This document shows positions 52,969 through 61,882 of a stretch of 64,000 nt of DNA, in pieces. The DNA is from VRUE01 sp963805455. GTDB taxonomy: Bacteria > Actinomycetota > Thermoleophilia > Solirubrobacterales > 70-9. Position 1 is the stretch's first letter, and each line of letters opens with the position of its first letter. The stretch covers positions 1-64,000 of the forward strand of contig CAWDUJ010000001.1 in NCBI GenBank assembly GCA_963805455.1. The letters are read 5' to 3'. A program made the translations under genes and the position numbers. The notes beneath the pieces were generated by a model, which did no database searches, was not told the origin of the DNA, and worked only from the letters and a program-made list of their open reading frames with translations.

Positions 52969-54003
52969 ATGCGAGCCGTCACCTTCCAGGCGCCCGGCGA
53001 GGTCCGGGTCGACGACAAGCCCGATCCGGAGATCGGCTCCCCCGACGAGGTCCTGGTCAGGGTCGAGGCGAGCGGGATCTGCGGCTCCGACCTCCACATC
53101 TTTCACGGCCGGGTCCCGGTCGAGGTCGGCTTCACGATCGGCCATGAGTTCGTCGGCACGGTGCTGGCGGCAGGCGACGACGTCGAGCGGGTGGCGGAGG
53201 GCGATCGGGTCCTCGGCTGCTTCCACACCGCCTGCGGGACCTGCACGGCCTGCCTGCGCGGCGACTACCACCGCTGCGAGCGCGGCCGGATCTTCGGCCA
53301 CGGCTCCAATCTCGGCGACCTCCAGGGCGCCCAGGCTGAGCTCCTGGTCGTGCCGCGGGCCGACCTGACGCTGCGCCGGGTGCCGGAGGGCGTGTCCGAC
53401 GAGGTGGCGCTGTTCGCCGGCGACGTGATGGGCACCGGGTTCCACGCGATCGAGCACGCCGGCACCCGGGCCGGGGACACCGTCGCCGTCCTCGGGCTCG
53501 GCCCGGTCGGGCTCTGCGCCGTCCAGGCGGCGCGCGCGGCGGGGGCGACGAAGGTCTTCGCGATCGACTCGGTGGCGCCGCGACTGGAGATGGCAGCCGA
53601 GTTCGGCGCCGAGCCGGTCCACCTCACCGATGAGGACCCGAAACGGGCGGTCCGCGCCGCGACCGAGGGCCACGGAGTCGATGTCGTCGTCGATGCGGTC
53701 GGCGACCCCGGACCGCTGGCGATGGCGATCAGCCTCGCCCGCGGCGCCGGGACGGTTTCGGGAATCGGGGCCTACGCGGGGAAGGGCGAGGTCCCGCTCG
53801 GCCTCGCCTGGCTCAAGGGCCTGACCCTGCGACTCGGGCTCGCCAACGTGATCGCCCACGTCGACCGGGTCCTGGCGTTGATCGAGGCGGGCAAATTGGA
53901 CCCGGCGCCGCTGGTCACCCACCGGATGAAGCTCGACGAGGCCGCCGAGGCCTACCGGCTCTACGACAACCGCGAGGCGTTGAAGATCGTCCTCACGCCG
54001 TAG
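52969..54003 (+). CDS. zinc-dependent MDR alcohol dehydrogenase
   Basis: 344 residues, ATG start. SGICGSDLHIFHGR and GHEFVGTV hold the catalytic zinc ligands; CGTCTACLRGDYHRC is the structural zinc lobe. NAD(P) loop is GLGPVGLCAVQAA. Similar to threonine/sorbitol-type dehydrogenases. Substrate unknown. Its stop overlaps that of the convergent GST gene. Confidence 0.87.
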   Translation: MRAVTFQAPGEVRVDDKPDPEIGSPDEVLVRVEASGICGSDLHIFHGRVPVEVGFTIGHEFVGTVLAAGDDVERVAEGDRVLGCFHTACGTCTACLRGDYHRCERGRIFGHGSNLGDLQGAQAELLVVPRADLTLRRVPEGVSDEVALFAGDVMGTGFHAIEHAGTRAGDTVAVLGLGPVGLCAVQAARAAGATKVFAIDSVAPRLEMAAEFGAEPVHLTDEDPKRAVRAATEGHGVDVVVDAVGDPGPLAMAISLARGAGTVSGIGAYAGKGEVPLGLAWLKGLTLRLGLANVIAHVDRVLALIEAGKLDPAPLVTHRMKLDEAAEAYRLYDNREALKIVLTP

Positions 54004-54775
54004 CGACCGGCGCCGGCTTGCGGTGGCGGCGGAACATCTCTTCGACCCAGATGAAGCCGGGGCGCTCCCTCAGCGGGTCGCGGAAGGCTTCCATTCCGGC
54101 GGCGGCCGTGCCGTCGACTTCCGTCGGCCCCTCGTCGGGGAGGACGACCGGGTAGAAGAGCGAGGCCGCGGTGAGGTCGGCGACCGTGAACTCATCGCCG
54201 ACCAGGTATCCGCTCCCCTCCGCCTCGAGCTCGGCCTCGAGGCGGTCGAGGGCGGCGAGGATCTTGACCCGCGCCAGCTCCGCCCTGTCTTCATCGGCGA
54301 CGCCGAAGCGGAGCTTGGTGTAAGCGCCGGCGTAGGCGGTCGCCAGCCCCCCCACCCGCCTCACCGGAGGGGGCACCGTCTGTTCGACGACATCGCGGAA
54401 GCGATCGCCGTCGCTGAGCAGCTCATGCCAGGCGAGCAGCCGCGAATGTGCCCCGAGCTCCTCGTCGAAGAAGTCCTCGAGGGCGAGGGCGCGCCGGCGC
54501 TCGGCGGGGTCGGCCGGGTAGAGCGGGGGCTCGGGCTGGCGCTCCTCGAGCGCGGCGATGATCGCGGTCGAGTCGCCGATGCGGCGGCCGTCGATGGTCA
54601 GGACCGGGAAGGTGATCTCGGAGCCGCGGGTGAGCCAGAGCGCGAACGCGATGTGGCCGCCGGGCGGAGGCGCCCGCCGCTCGTGCTCGATGCCCTTGTG
54701 GTCCAGGGCCCAGCGCGCCTTCTCGCTGTAATGAGAGACGGGGATGTGCCAGAGGGTCGGGAGGTCGTTGCTCAT
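53993..54775 (-). CDS. glutathione S-transferase-like protein
   Basis: 260 residues. The thioredoxin-like N-terminus is LWHIPVSHYSEKARWALDHK, with the serine-rich SHYSEKAR active-site loop, then FPVLTIDGRRIGDSTAI (the cis-Pro and Ser motif). The helical C-terminal domain has LVGDEFTVADLTAASL, the N-capping box. Actinobacteria generally lack glutathione, so the thiol is uncertain. Divergent from the pterin dehydratase gene. Confidence 0.85.
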   Translation of the reverse strand: MSNDLPTLWHIPVSHYSEKARWALDHKGIEHERRAPPPGGHIAFALWLTRGSEITFPVLTIDGRRIGDSTAIIAALEERQPEPPLYPADPAERRRALALEDFFDEELGAHSRLLAWHELLSDGDRFRDVVEQTVPPPVRRVGGLATAYAGAYTKLRFGVADEDRAELARVKILAALDRLEAELEAEGSGYLVGDEFTVADLTAASLFYPVVLPDEGPTEVDGTAAAGMEAFRDPLRERPGFIWVEEMFRRHRKPAPVATA

Positions 54776-54813
54776 TGCTTAATCCCGGCTGCTTTGCCAG
54801 CATAGTCCCGGCA

Positions 54814-55089
54814 ATGCCACTGAGTGAGCAAGAGGTGGACGCGAGGCTGACCGAGCATCCCGGCTGGGAGCGCGACGGCCGCGCGATCACGAAATCGTTC
54901 AAGCGCGCCGATTTCGTCGGCTCGGTCAATTTCGCAGCCAGCATCGTCGAGCCGGCCGAGTCGATGAACCACCACCCCGACCTCGAGATCTCCTGGGACA
55001 CGGTCAAGATCAGCCTCTCGACCCACTCCGACGGCGGCGTCACCGCCAACGATTTCGAGCTCGCGGCGAAGATCGACGCCCTGGCCTGA
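54814..55089 (+). CDS. 4a-hydroxytetrahydrobiopterin dehydratase
   Basis: 91 residues from ATG 54814. The active-site pattern is NHHPDLEISWDTVKISLSTH followed by GVTANDFELA. Full-length PCD/DCoH-like protein. Role in recycling pterin cofactor or as a Moco-related pterin protein cannot be decided. The ArfB gene starts 16 bases later. Confidence 0.9.
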   Translation: MPLSEQEVDARLTEHPGWERDGRAITKSFKRADFVGSVNFAASIVEPAESMNHHPDLEISWDTVKISLSTHSDGGVTANDFELAAKIDALA

Positions 55090-55105
55090 TCGCGTTCGCG
55101 GCGCC

Positions 55106-55522
55106 GTGGCCGATGAGCTGAAGATCGACGACGGCCTCGCGGTCCCGCTGGCGGAGATCGAGCTGCGCATGAGCCGCTCCAGCGGCCCCGGCGGGCAGCA
55201 CGCGAACGTGACCGCGTCGCGGGTCGAAGCGGTCTTCGACGTCGAGGTCTCCGGCGCCCTTGACGAGGCCCAGCGGGCGAGGCTGCTGGAGCGGGCGGGG
55301 CCGGTGATCACCGCCGTCGCCCAGGATGCGCGGGGCCAGGCACGCAACCGCCAGCTTGCGCTCGATCGCCTCGCGGCGAGGATCGCGGCCGGCCTCCGGG
55401 TCCCGCGGCGCCGGCGCGCGACCCGGCCGACCCGCGCTTCGCGCCAGCGCCGGCTCGACCAGAAGCGAAGGACGTCCCAGCGCAAGTCCGCCCGCCGCCG
55501 CCCGGCCGACAACGACGAGTGA
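55106..55522 (+). CDS. arfB: ArfB-type peptidyl-tRNA hydrolase
   Basis: 138 residues from GTG 55106. SRSSGPGGQHANVTASRVE carries the catalytic GGQ at residues 29-31. The C-terminal tail is basic (RRRRATRPTRASRQRRLDQK), which in ArfB enters the empty mRNA channel. Rescues stalled ribosomes. Overlaps the next gene by 4 bases (GTGA). Confidence 0.9.
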   Translation: MADELKIDDGLAVPLAEIELRMSRSSGPGGQHANVTASRVEAVFDVEVSGALDEAQRARLLERAGPVITAVAQDARGQARNRQLALDRLAARIAAGLRVPRRRRATRPTRASRQRRLDQKRRTSQRKSARRRPADNDE

Positions 55523-55902
55523 GCGCGGCGCCCGTCCCTGCCAGACTCGAGCCGATGCCGAGCCGCAAGAAGAGACGCCAGCCCGAGAAGGCCGCGACGG
55601 TTGAGTACCGCGACGAGGAGGGCAACACGCTGGTCCTGCGCCAGTCGCTGAGCCGATTGACGATCCGCAAGATCGGCGAGGGCCCCTCGAGCGCCGCGGC
55701 CTCGGTAGACGACGCCTGGCGGCGGCGCTCGGAGCTCCTCTTCGAGCGTCTCGCGGTCAGCTGGGAGATCGCCGGCCTCCCGATCACCGACCAGAAGATG
55801 CTGCTGGGCCGCTACCGGATGGCCGACTATGCGACCCAGCAGTGGGTCAGGGAAACAATCGCGACCCACGTCGGGCAGCATCTCCCAGAGCTCGCCGGCT
55901 AG
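55519..55902 (+). CDS. hypothetical protein
   Basis: 127 residues from GTG 55519, chosen for the GTGA overlap with arfB; ATG 55555 is an alternative giving 115 residues. N-terminus basic (MPSRKKRRQPEK), then a strand-rich segment (VEYRDEEGNTLVLRQSLSR) and helices with DAWRRRSELLFERLAV. No family recognised. Coupling to arfB suggests a translation-related context only. Confidence 0.65.
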   Translation: MSAAPVPARLEPMPSRKKRRQPEKAATVEYRDEEGNTLVLRQSLSRLTIRKIGEGPSSAAASVDDAWRRRSELLFERLAVSWEIAGLPITDQKMLLGRYRMADYATQQWVRETIATHVGQHLPELAG

Positions 55903-56834
55903 GCGAGGGGCCGCTTCCCTTCGCGTCCGCGCAGACGCATGACCGTTCTGGCCAGGACGCCGCGGACGTGCTCGGGGTCGTACTTCACCTGGTAGTGCGA
56001 GAAGCGAAGCGGGGTCAGGCCTGCGGCGGTATGGGTCTGGTCGCGGAGTTGATCGCGCGCTTGGGCAGATGGCGTTCGGTGGTAGCGAAGGCCATCGGCC
56101 TCCACGACCAGACCGAGCTGAGGCCAGAAGAAGTCGACCTCGAACCCGTTGACCATGGCCTTGGTGAGGGGCGGAGGCAGGCCCGCGGCGGCCGCGATCA
56201 GGCGGAAGAGAGTCTCCAGATCGGAATCGGAGAGGCGGAATGTGTGGCGGTCAAGAAGGCTCCGCAAGACGCGCACCCCCGGTTGGCGGGTACGGTCCGA
56301 GAGATACGCTCGCAGCGCCTCTGGGGTGACCAAATCGCGCTTGTCGGCCTCATTGACCGCGCGCTCGAGTTGCTGCGGACTGAGTTCGGTTGCGAGGTCG
56401 AGCAGAGTGCGTTCGGGCGTCGTCACCGGGATGCCCTCGCTCTTGGTCAGATCGGCCTGCGGTAGGGAGGGCCTGCTCCGGACCCGGATTCGACCTCGGC
56501 GCAGCCCGGTGCGCCTGCACACGGTGATGTCAATGCGATCCCTTCTCTCGGTTCCGATCTTCCAAAGCGCGGCGGCGCTGCGGTGACACAGAGCAGCGTC
56601 CCCACCGCAGGCGAGAACGGCGACCATCCAGCGTCGCCGGGCGGTGAGTTGAGGCCAGCCGACCGCGTATACGCCACGCTCCACGCGATGCAGGCGGCCC
56701 GCGGCGATTCGGTGCTCGATCGCCCTGGCGCTGAACCCGAGTGCGAGCAGGTCCTTGCGGGAAATGACCCCGTGCTGCCTCGCCGCCAGCTCCCAGGCTC
56801 GCTTGCTCCGCGCTGCATGAGTTGACCCCACCAT
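55899..56834 (-). CDS. AbiEi-like winged helix plus DUF559 nuclease-like protein
   Basis: 311 residues, ATG 56832-56834. Residues 14-75 form an AbiEi_4-type helix-turn-helix (HGVISRKDLLALGFSARAIE, then GRLHRVERGVYAVG). The middle has VTTPERTLLDLATELS. The C-terminal domain from about 215 is DUF559/VSR-like (VDFFWPQLGLVVEADGLRYH), with the D-x-n-E-x-D nuclease pattern. The start codon lies in the loop of a perfect inverted repeat, which fits autoregulation. Confidence 0.8.
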   Translation of the reverse strand: MVGSTHAARSKRAWELAARQHGVISRKDLLALGFSARAIEHRIAAGRLHRVERGVYAVGWPQLTARRRWMVAVLACGGDAALCHRSAAALWKIGTERRDRIDITVCRRTGLRRGRIRVRSRPSLPQADLTKSEGIPVTTPERTLLDLATELSPQQLERAVNEADKRDLVTPEALRAYLSDRTRQPGVRVLRSLLDRHTFRLSDSDLETLFRLIAAAAGLPPPLTKAMVNGFEVDFFWPQLGLVVEADGLRYHRTPSAQARDQLRDQTHTAAGLTPLRFSHYQVKYDPEHVRGVLARTVMRLRGREGKRPLA

Positions 56835-56855
56835 CGTGTGGTCAACTCATGCAGC
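56812..56855. promoter_or_regulatory. 16-bp perfect inverted repeat around a start codon
   Basis: GCTGCATGAGTTGACC (56812-56827) and GGTCAACTCATGCAGC (56840-56855) with a 12-base loop holding the start codon of the AbiEi-like gene (56832-56834). It lies 9 bases from the stop of the upstream arginase-family gene. Operator, translational hairpin or terminator are possible. Confidence 0.75.
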
Positions 56856-56863
56856 GGCGATAT

Positions 56864-57745
56864 TCATCCCCCTCGAAGCCCGACCAGGATGTCGACCAGC
56901 GCCCGCCCGCAGGCTCCACCGGGGTCCTTCTCGGGGTTGAAGCAGGCGACCGAGGCGCCGATCAGGGCCTCCGAGGCGAGCAGCGGCGCGAGCAGCTCGT
57001 CGAGCTCGGCCAGGCTGATCCCGCCGGGCATCAGGTAGTCCGTCGCCGGGAACGCCCCCTCGTCGAGGACGTCGACGTCGAGGTGGAGCCAGAAGGGGCC
57101 GACCGCGGCCAGCGACCGGGCGACCGTCTCCCCGGTCGCGTCGGCGCCGTCGGCGCGCACCGCCTCGATCGGGTGCAGGCGGGGAGGGGGGTCGAGGTCC
57201 TCCGGCTGGCGCATCCCGTCCTCGATCGACTCCTCGCGGTCGCGGTAACCGATCAGGAAGGTGCGCTCGGCCGCGGCGCCGGGCCCGCCGGCGGCCTCGA
57301 CCCACCCCTGCGGCCCGAGCCCGAGGATCACCGAGATGCCCATGTCGGCGGCCTCGCCGCTGGTCGACGTCTGCCCGTCGTAGAGGTCGGCGTGGCCGTC
57401 GACGTAGGCCAGCCCGACCGAGCCGAGGACGTCGCGGGCGCCGCCCATGGCCCCTGGCAGCACTGCGCAACAGCCGCCGACCAGGAGCGGGCGGTCGCCG
57501 GCCGAGATCGTCTTAGCCACCGTCGCCCGGATCTCGGTTGTCGCCCGGAGGACGTCCCCGCTCGCGATCACCCCGGTGTCGGGGTCGCGATCGTCGCCTC
57601 GGATCGAGAGCTCGAGGTCGCCGCGGTCCTTGGCGGCGCCGAGCGCCTCGGCGAGCCCGAGCTCGCGCAGCGCAACGGGCCCGAGCTCGGCGCCGCCGCC
57701 GCGGCCGACCGAGTCGATCGGAGCGCCGATCATCACGAGGGTCAT
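56864..57745 (-). CDS. arginase/agmatinase family protein
   Basis: 293 residues from ATG 57743-57745. Manganese motifs: YVDGHADLYD (DxHxDxxD type) and HLDVDVLDEG (DxDxxD). The first motif, normally GGDHS, reads GGCCAV, so one metal histidine is missing. Fold and length fit the ureohydrolase family, but activity or metal load may differ. Start is divergent from the VOC gene. Confidence 0.82.
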   Translation of the reverse strand: MTLVMIGAPIDSVGRGGGAELGPVALRELGLAEALGAAKDRGDLELSIRGDDRDPDTGVIASGDVLRATTEIRATVAKTISAGDRPLLVGGCCAVLPGAMGGARDVLGSVGLAYVDGHADLYDGQTSTSGEAADMGISVILGLGPQGWVEAAGGPGAAAERTFLIGYRDREESIEDGMRQPEDLDPPPRLHPIEAVRADGADATGETVARSLAAVGPFWLHLDVDVLDEGAFPATDYLMPGGISLAELDELLAPLLASEALIGASVACFNPEKDPGGACGRALVDILVGLRGG

Positions 57746-57824
57746 CGCGACAGCTTTGCGCACCCGCCTCGGCAGCGATGAATCGGCGTTCAGATTCGGT
57801 CCTTCCGGGTAGAAAGGAGGCACA

Positions 57825-58202
57825 ATGTTCAAGAACTCAAAGGCATTCAGCGGCTTCGCGGTCGACGACATCGAGACGGCGAAGACCTTCTACGGAGAGA
57901 CCCTCGGAGTCGGGATCGAGGTGCTCGATGAGGAGAACGGGCTGATCTCGCTTCAGCACGGCGGTGAGGTCGACACCCTCGTCTACGCCAAGGCGGACCT
58001 GCAGCCGGCCAACTACACCGTCCTCAACTTCCCGGTCGAGGACGTCGGATCGGCGGTCGACGCGCTCTCCGAGCGCGGGGTCGAGTTCGAGCGCTACGAG
58101 GAGTTCGACCAGGACGAGAGGGGGATCAATCGCACCGGCCCCGAAATCGCCTGGTTCAAGGATCCGGCTGGGAACATACTCTCGGTTGTCGAGCAACAGT
58201 AA
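57825..58202 (+). CDS. VOC/glyoxalase-family protein
   Basis: 125 residues, ATG preceded by AAAGGAGG. FSGFAVDDIETAKTFYGETL and FKDPAGNILSVVEQQ are the typical paired beta-alpha-beta halves. A single VOC unit that must dimerise. Metal ligands are incomplete, so binding or resistance roles are possible. Confidence 0.85.
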   Translation: MFKNSKAFSGFAVDDIETAKTFYGETLGVGIEVLDEENGLISLQHGGEVDTLVYAKADLQPANYTVLNFPVEDVGSAVDALSERGVEFERYEEFDQDERGINRTGPEIAWFKDPAGNILSVVEQQ

Positions 58203-58221
58203 GCAGTAGTCTCGTCGGCGG

Positions 58222-59601
58222 ATGCCGCTTGGGGACGATAAACCGACGGAGGGTGAGCGATTCTACGGGGCCAGGTGGCTGACCGAGGAGGCGCCCGACC
58301 ATGAGTTCCCGGCGAGCGGGATGTCGGCGACGGACGCGATGCGGCTGGTCGGAGAGGAACTCGAACTCGAGGGCGACCCGGCGCGGAACCTGGCGACCTT
58401 CGTCACCACCTGGATGGAGCCCGAGGCCCAGCGGCTGATCGCCGCCAACCTCCATCGCAACTTCATCGACCACGCGGAGTACCCGATCTCGGCCGAGATC
58501 GAGCAGCGCTGCGTGCGGATGCTTGCCAACCTCTTCAACGCCCCGGGCGAGACGACCGGCGCCCGCACCCAGGGGTCCTCGGAGGCGATCATGCTCGGCG
58601 CTCTCTCGCTGAAGTGGAAATGGCGCCAGCGCCAGGAAGCGGCGGGGAAGCCGACCGACTCTCCGAACCTCGTCTTCGGCGGCGACGTCCACGTCGTCTG
58701 GGACAAGTTCTGCCGGTATTTCGACGTCGAGCCGAGGATCGTTCCGCTGCAGAAGGGCAAGTACACGATCGGCCCCGAAGACGTGGAGCAGCACATCGAC
58801 GAGAACACGATCGGCGTCGCCGCGGTTCTCGGCACCACCTTCACCGGGCACCGCGACGACATCTCAGGAATCAACGATTTGCTGATCCAGACCAAGGAAA
58901 GCAAGGGCATCGACATCCCGTTGCACGTCGATGCCGCCAGCGGCGGCTTCGTCTGGCCGTTCCTATATCCGCACTCTGAGTGGGACTTCCGGCTCGAGCA
59001 GGTGCGCTCGATCAACGTCTCCGGCCACAAGTTCGGCCTCGTCTATCCCGGCGTCGGGTGGCTGATCTTCCGCGAGAAGGACGACCTCGCTCAGGAACTC
59101 GTCTTCGAGGAGAACTACCTCGGCAAGACCGACGCGACCTTCACCCTCAACTTCTCCACCGGCTCGGCGATGGTCCTCGCCCAGTACTACAACTTCGTCC
59201 GCCTCGGCCTCGAGGGGTACTCCTACATCATCGGGATCATGGAGAAAAACGCCCGCTATCTGGCAGAGCAGCTTTCCGCCCAGGGCGATTTCGAACTGAT
59301 CGACCCCGATGCCGAGCAACTGCCGCTGGTCGCGTTCCAGCTGGTTGAGGGCAAGTCCTATGACGAGTTCGACGTCGCCTGGCAGCTCTCCGCCGAGCGC
59401 GGCTGGATGGTCCCCGCCTACACGCTGCCCCCAAACGCCGAAGACGTGAAAGTGATGCGGGCGCTGGTCAAGGAGACGCTGAGCCGGGCCCAGATCGACC
59501 ACCTCGCCTCCGACATGAAGGAAGCCTGCGCGACCCTCGAGAAGAAGGGTGGCGTGATGGAGTCCGAGCGCCAGCAGGTCAAGACCGGCACCGGATACTG
59601 A
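58222..59601 (+). CDS. gadB: glutamate decarboxylase
   Basis: 459 residues, ATG 19 bases after the VOC gene. TQGSSEAIMLGALSLKWKW, HVDAASGGFVWPF and INVSGHKFGLVYPGVGW with the PLP lysine near residue 270. The whole protein aligns with bacterial GadA/B, including GTTFTGHRDDI. Converts glutamate to GABA and takes up a proton. No GABA antiporter gene is next to it. Confidence 0.93.
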   Translation: MPLGDDKPTEGERFYGARWLTEEAPDHEFPASGMSATDAMRLVGEELELEGDPARNLATFVTTWMEPEAQRLIAANLHRNFIDHAEYPISAEIEQRCVRMLANLFNAPGETTGARTQGSSEAIMLGALSLKWKWRQRQEAAGKPTDSPNLVFGGDVHVVWDKFCRYFDVEPRIVPLQKGKYTIGPEDVEQHIDENTIGVAAVLGTTFTGHRDDISGINDLLIQTKESKGIDIPLHVDAASGGFVWPFLYPHSEWDFRLEQVRSINVSGHKFGLVYPGVGWLIFREKDDLAQELVFEENYLGKTDATFTLNFSTGSAMVLAQYYNFVRLGLEGYSYIIGIMEKNARYLAEQLSAQGDFELIDPDAEQLPLVAFQLVEGKSYDEFDVAWQLSAERGWMVPAYTLPPNAEDVKVMRALVKETLSRAQIDHLASDMKEACATLEKKGGVMESERQQVKTGTGY

Positions 59602-59610
59602 CCGGTCGCG

Positions 59611-60075
59611 ATGGAGGACGTTGCGCTGTTCCTCCATCTCCTTGGGGTCCTGCTGTTCGTCTCCGGCGTCGTCGTCGCCGGTGTTGCGTTCGAGGTCGCC
59701 CGCAGGAAGGAGAGCGCGGACGAGGTCGCGCTTCTCCTCGGCCTCAGCCGCTACGGCGTCGCCCTCGTCGGCACCGGGGCACTGCTGCTGTTCGTCTGCG
59801 GGCTCTGGCTCGTCGGCCTCGATGATGACGTCGGGTTCGGGACCGCCTGGGTCGGCGCGGCGATCGCGTTGTTCCTCCTCGTCGTCGCGCTCGGCTCGCT
59901 CGGCGGGCGCCGACCGAAACAGGCTCGGCTGCTGGCGAAGGAGCTCGCCGAGCGGGGCGAGCCGGGCGGCTCCGAGCTGCGTTCCCTCCTCGACGACCCG
60001 GTCTCGCGGGCGGCGAACTACGCTTCGGCCTTCCTGATCCTCGCGATCCTCGCCCTGATGGTCTTCGGGCCCTAG
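59611..60075 (+). CDS. DUF2269-like membrane protein
   Basis: 154 residues, ATG 9 bases after gadB. Four hydrophobic helices; LFLHLLGVLLFVSGVVVAGV at the N-terminus is characteristic of DUF2269. Function unknown. Probably co-transcribed with gadB. Confidence 0.75.
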   Translation: MEDVALFLHLLGVLLFVSGVVVAGVAFEVARRKESADEVALLLGLSRYGVALVGTGALLLFVCGLWLVGLDDDVGFGTAWVGAAIALFLLVVALGSLGGRRPKQARLLAKELAERGEPGGSELRSLLDDPVSRAANYASAFLILAILALMVFGP

Positions 60076-60088
60076 GGGGTTTCCGCCA

Positions 60089-60160
60089 TGGGCGCGGCTG
60101 GGTTCGAACCAGCGACCTCTCGCGTGTGAGGCGAGCGCTCTCCCACTGAGCTACGCGCCC
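60089..60160 (-). tRNA. tRNA-Val (anticodon CAC)
   Basis: Minus-strand cloverleaf, 72 nt: acceptor GGGCGCG pairs with CGCGCCC, discriminator A. D-arm GCTCAGTGGGAGAGC, anticodon loop CTCACAC between CTCGC and GCGAG, T-arm CTGG-TTCGAAC-CCAG. Confidence 0.93.
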
Positions 60161-60223
60161 GGGAGACGCCCGATCATAGGGCGAGTTCCACAACCAGAGA
60201 GGTGTTGTGGGTATGGTCATGCC

Positions 60224-61882
60224 ATCAAGCGTCTCCTCCTCTTCGGCCTGATCCTGACTGCTTCGCTTGCCCCCGCCGGCACCGCCGGCGCGACGGTCGG
60301 CTTCACCACCAGCGCTCTCTCGGTCGGTGGGACTCCGCTCGACGTCGCCGTCGGCGACCTTGACGGTAAGAACGGGCCCGACATCGTCACCTCGCTGCTC
60401 GATGGATCGCTCGCGGTCCAGCTCAACAACGGCAACGGGACCTTCGCCGCGCCCCATCTGTACCCGGCCGGCTGCCCCGCCTTCCAGGTCGAGCTGGCGG
60501 ATCTGATCACGCCCGGGCTTCAGAACTCGTTGGACGGGCACCTGGACGCGGTGATCGTCTGCGTCCTCAATTCGGGCGACACGCAGTACCTCGGCCGGCT
60601 CGCGGGCGACGGCCTCGGCGGCTTCGGCCCTCCCGACCTCCATCCCGAACTGAACCTCGGGCCGTTCTGGACCGCCGGCCCGCAGAGCATGGCCCTGGCG
60701 AACATGAGGGGGCCTGGGCTGCCGCCGGTTCCAGTCTTCGGTCGCAGCAATCACGTCCCCCTGCACAATCCGGAATATTGGAACGCGCTCTGCGCGACCT
60801 ACGACTGGGCCAACGCCGACTGTCTCAACGCGCCCGAATGGCCCAGCATCGGCCCGCCGATCATCGCCGGAGAAGTCGCCCAGGCCAGGGTCTTCACCCT
60901 CGGTGGCGAAAAGGGCATCCTCGACTTCGGGGCCGACTCGACCTGGCACTGGAGCACCCGTGAACTGGCGCCAGATCTGCCGACGACGGCAAGCAACTTC
61001 AAGTCTCTGACCATAGGCGACCTCGGCGGCGACGGCCCCGACATCATCAGTGCCTCCGGCAGTTGCGGCTGCGGTTACAAAGACGTTCCCGCGGCGGGGC
61101 AGGTGGACGTTCTCTATGGCAGCACCGCCGTCGGCGTCCCCGACCAGGTGGGGACGAAGTTCGCCTCGGCGCCGGGTGTCAACAGCATCGCCACCGGCGA
61201 CTTCAACCTCGACGGCCGTGAGGATCTGATCGGCAACAGCTGGTCCTACGACCCCGCCGCCGCCGTCTCGACCGGCGCGGTCTTCGTCCAGGAGGGCAAC
61301 GGTGCGGGGGCCCTCGGCGCGCCGCAGCTGTTCCCGCTCTCCCACACCGAAGCGTTCAGCCGGGCGCCGCTCCGCGTCGCCGACCTCGACGGCAACGGCG
61401 GCCCGGACGCGGTCGCGATCGTCGGCGGCCAGGTGCAGGTCCTGCTCAACACGCAGTCCAGGAGTGGCGCTGAAAGCGCTCAACCCGTTTTCCGGGATCA
61501 AAGGAATGCCGAAAGTCGTCCGGGTCGACAAAAAAGGCAATCTGATCCTCGGTACCGCGACCAACCCGCCGACCGCCAGCGTCGACCTCACCGTCGTGCT
61601 TCCGACCGCCAAAGCGGCGCAAAGCGAGTGCCGCTGCGAAGCGGAAAGGCGGGAAGGGGAGGAAGGGCAAGGTCATCGGCCACGCCAAGATCAGGATCCC
61701 GGCCGGTCAAAAGCGGGTGCTCAAGGTTCATCTCAAGTCAAGCGCGCTCGCACAGCTGAAGAAGGGCAGGACGCTGAAGACGAAGCTGAGGATCGCCGCG
61801 GTCGCCACCGATGGCACGAAGAAGACCCAAGACCCAGGCCCTGACGATCAAGCCGCCGAAGGCGAAGAAGCACAGGCGTTAG
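60224..61882 (+). pseudogene. secreted FG-GAP/VCBS-repeat protein, frameshifted
   Basis: The frame from ATC 60224 reads IKRLLLFGLILTASLAPAG (a signal peptide) then TPLDVAVGDLDGKNGPDIVT, LTIGDLGGDGPDIISASGS and IATGDFNLDGREDLIGNSW, FG-GAP calcium-binding repeats. It has no legal start; ATG 60219 is one base out of phase. Extra bases near 61460, 61628 and 61815 displace the tail, which otherwise reads GVALKALNPFSGIKGMPKVV, KGRTLKTKLRIAAVATDGTK and TQALTIKPPKAKKHRR with TAG 61880-61882. Confidence 0.72.

Noticed and set aside
59744..61612. 622-codon minus-strand ORF
   Set aside because: It runs through tRNA-Val and antisense to DUF2269 and FG-GAP coding sequence; no homology-like motifs.
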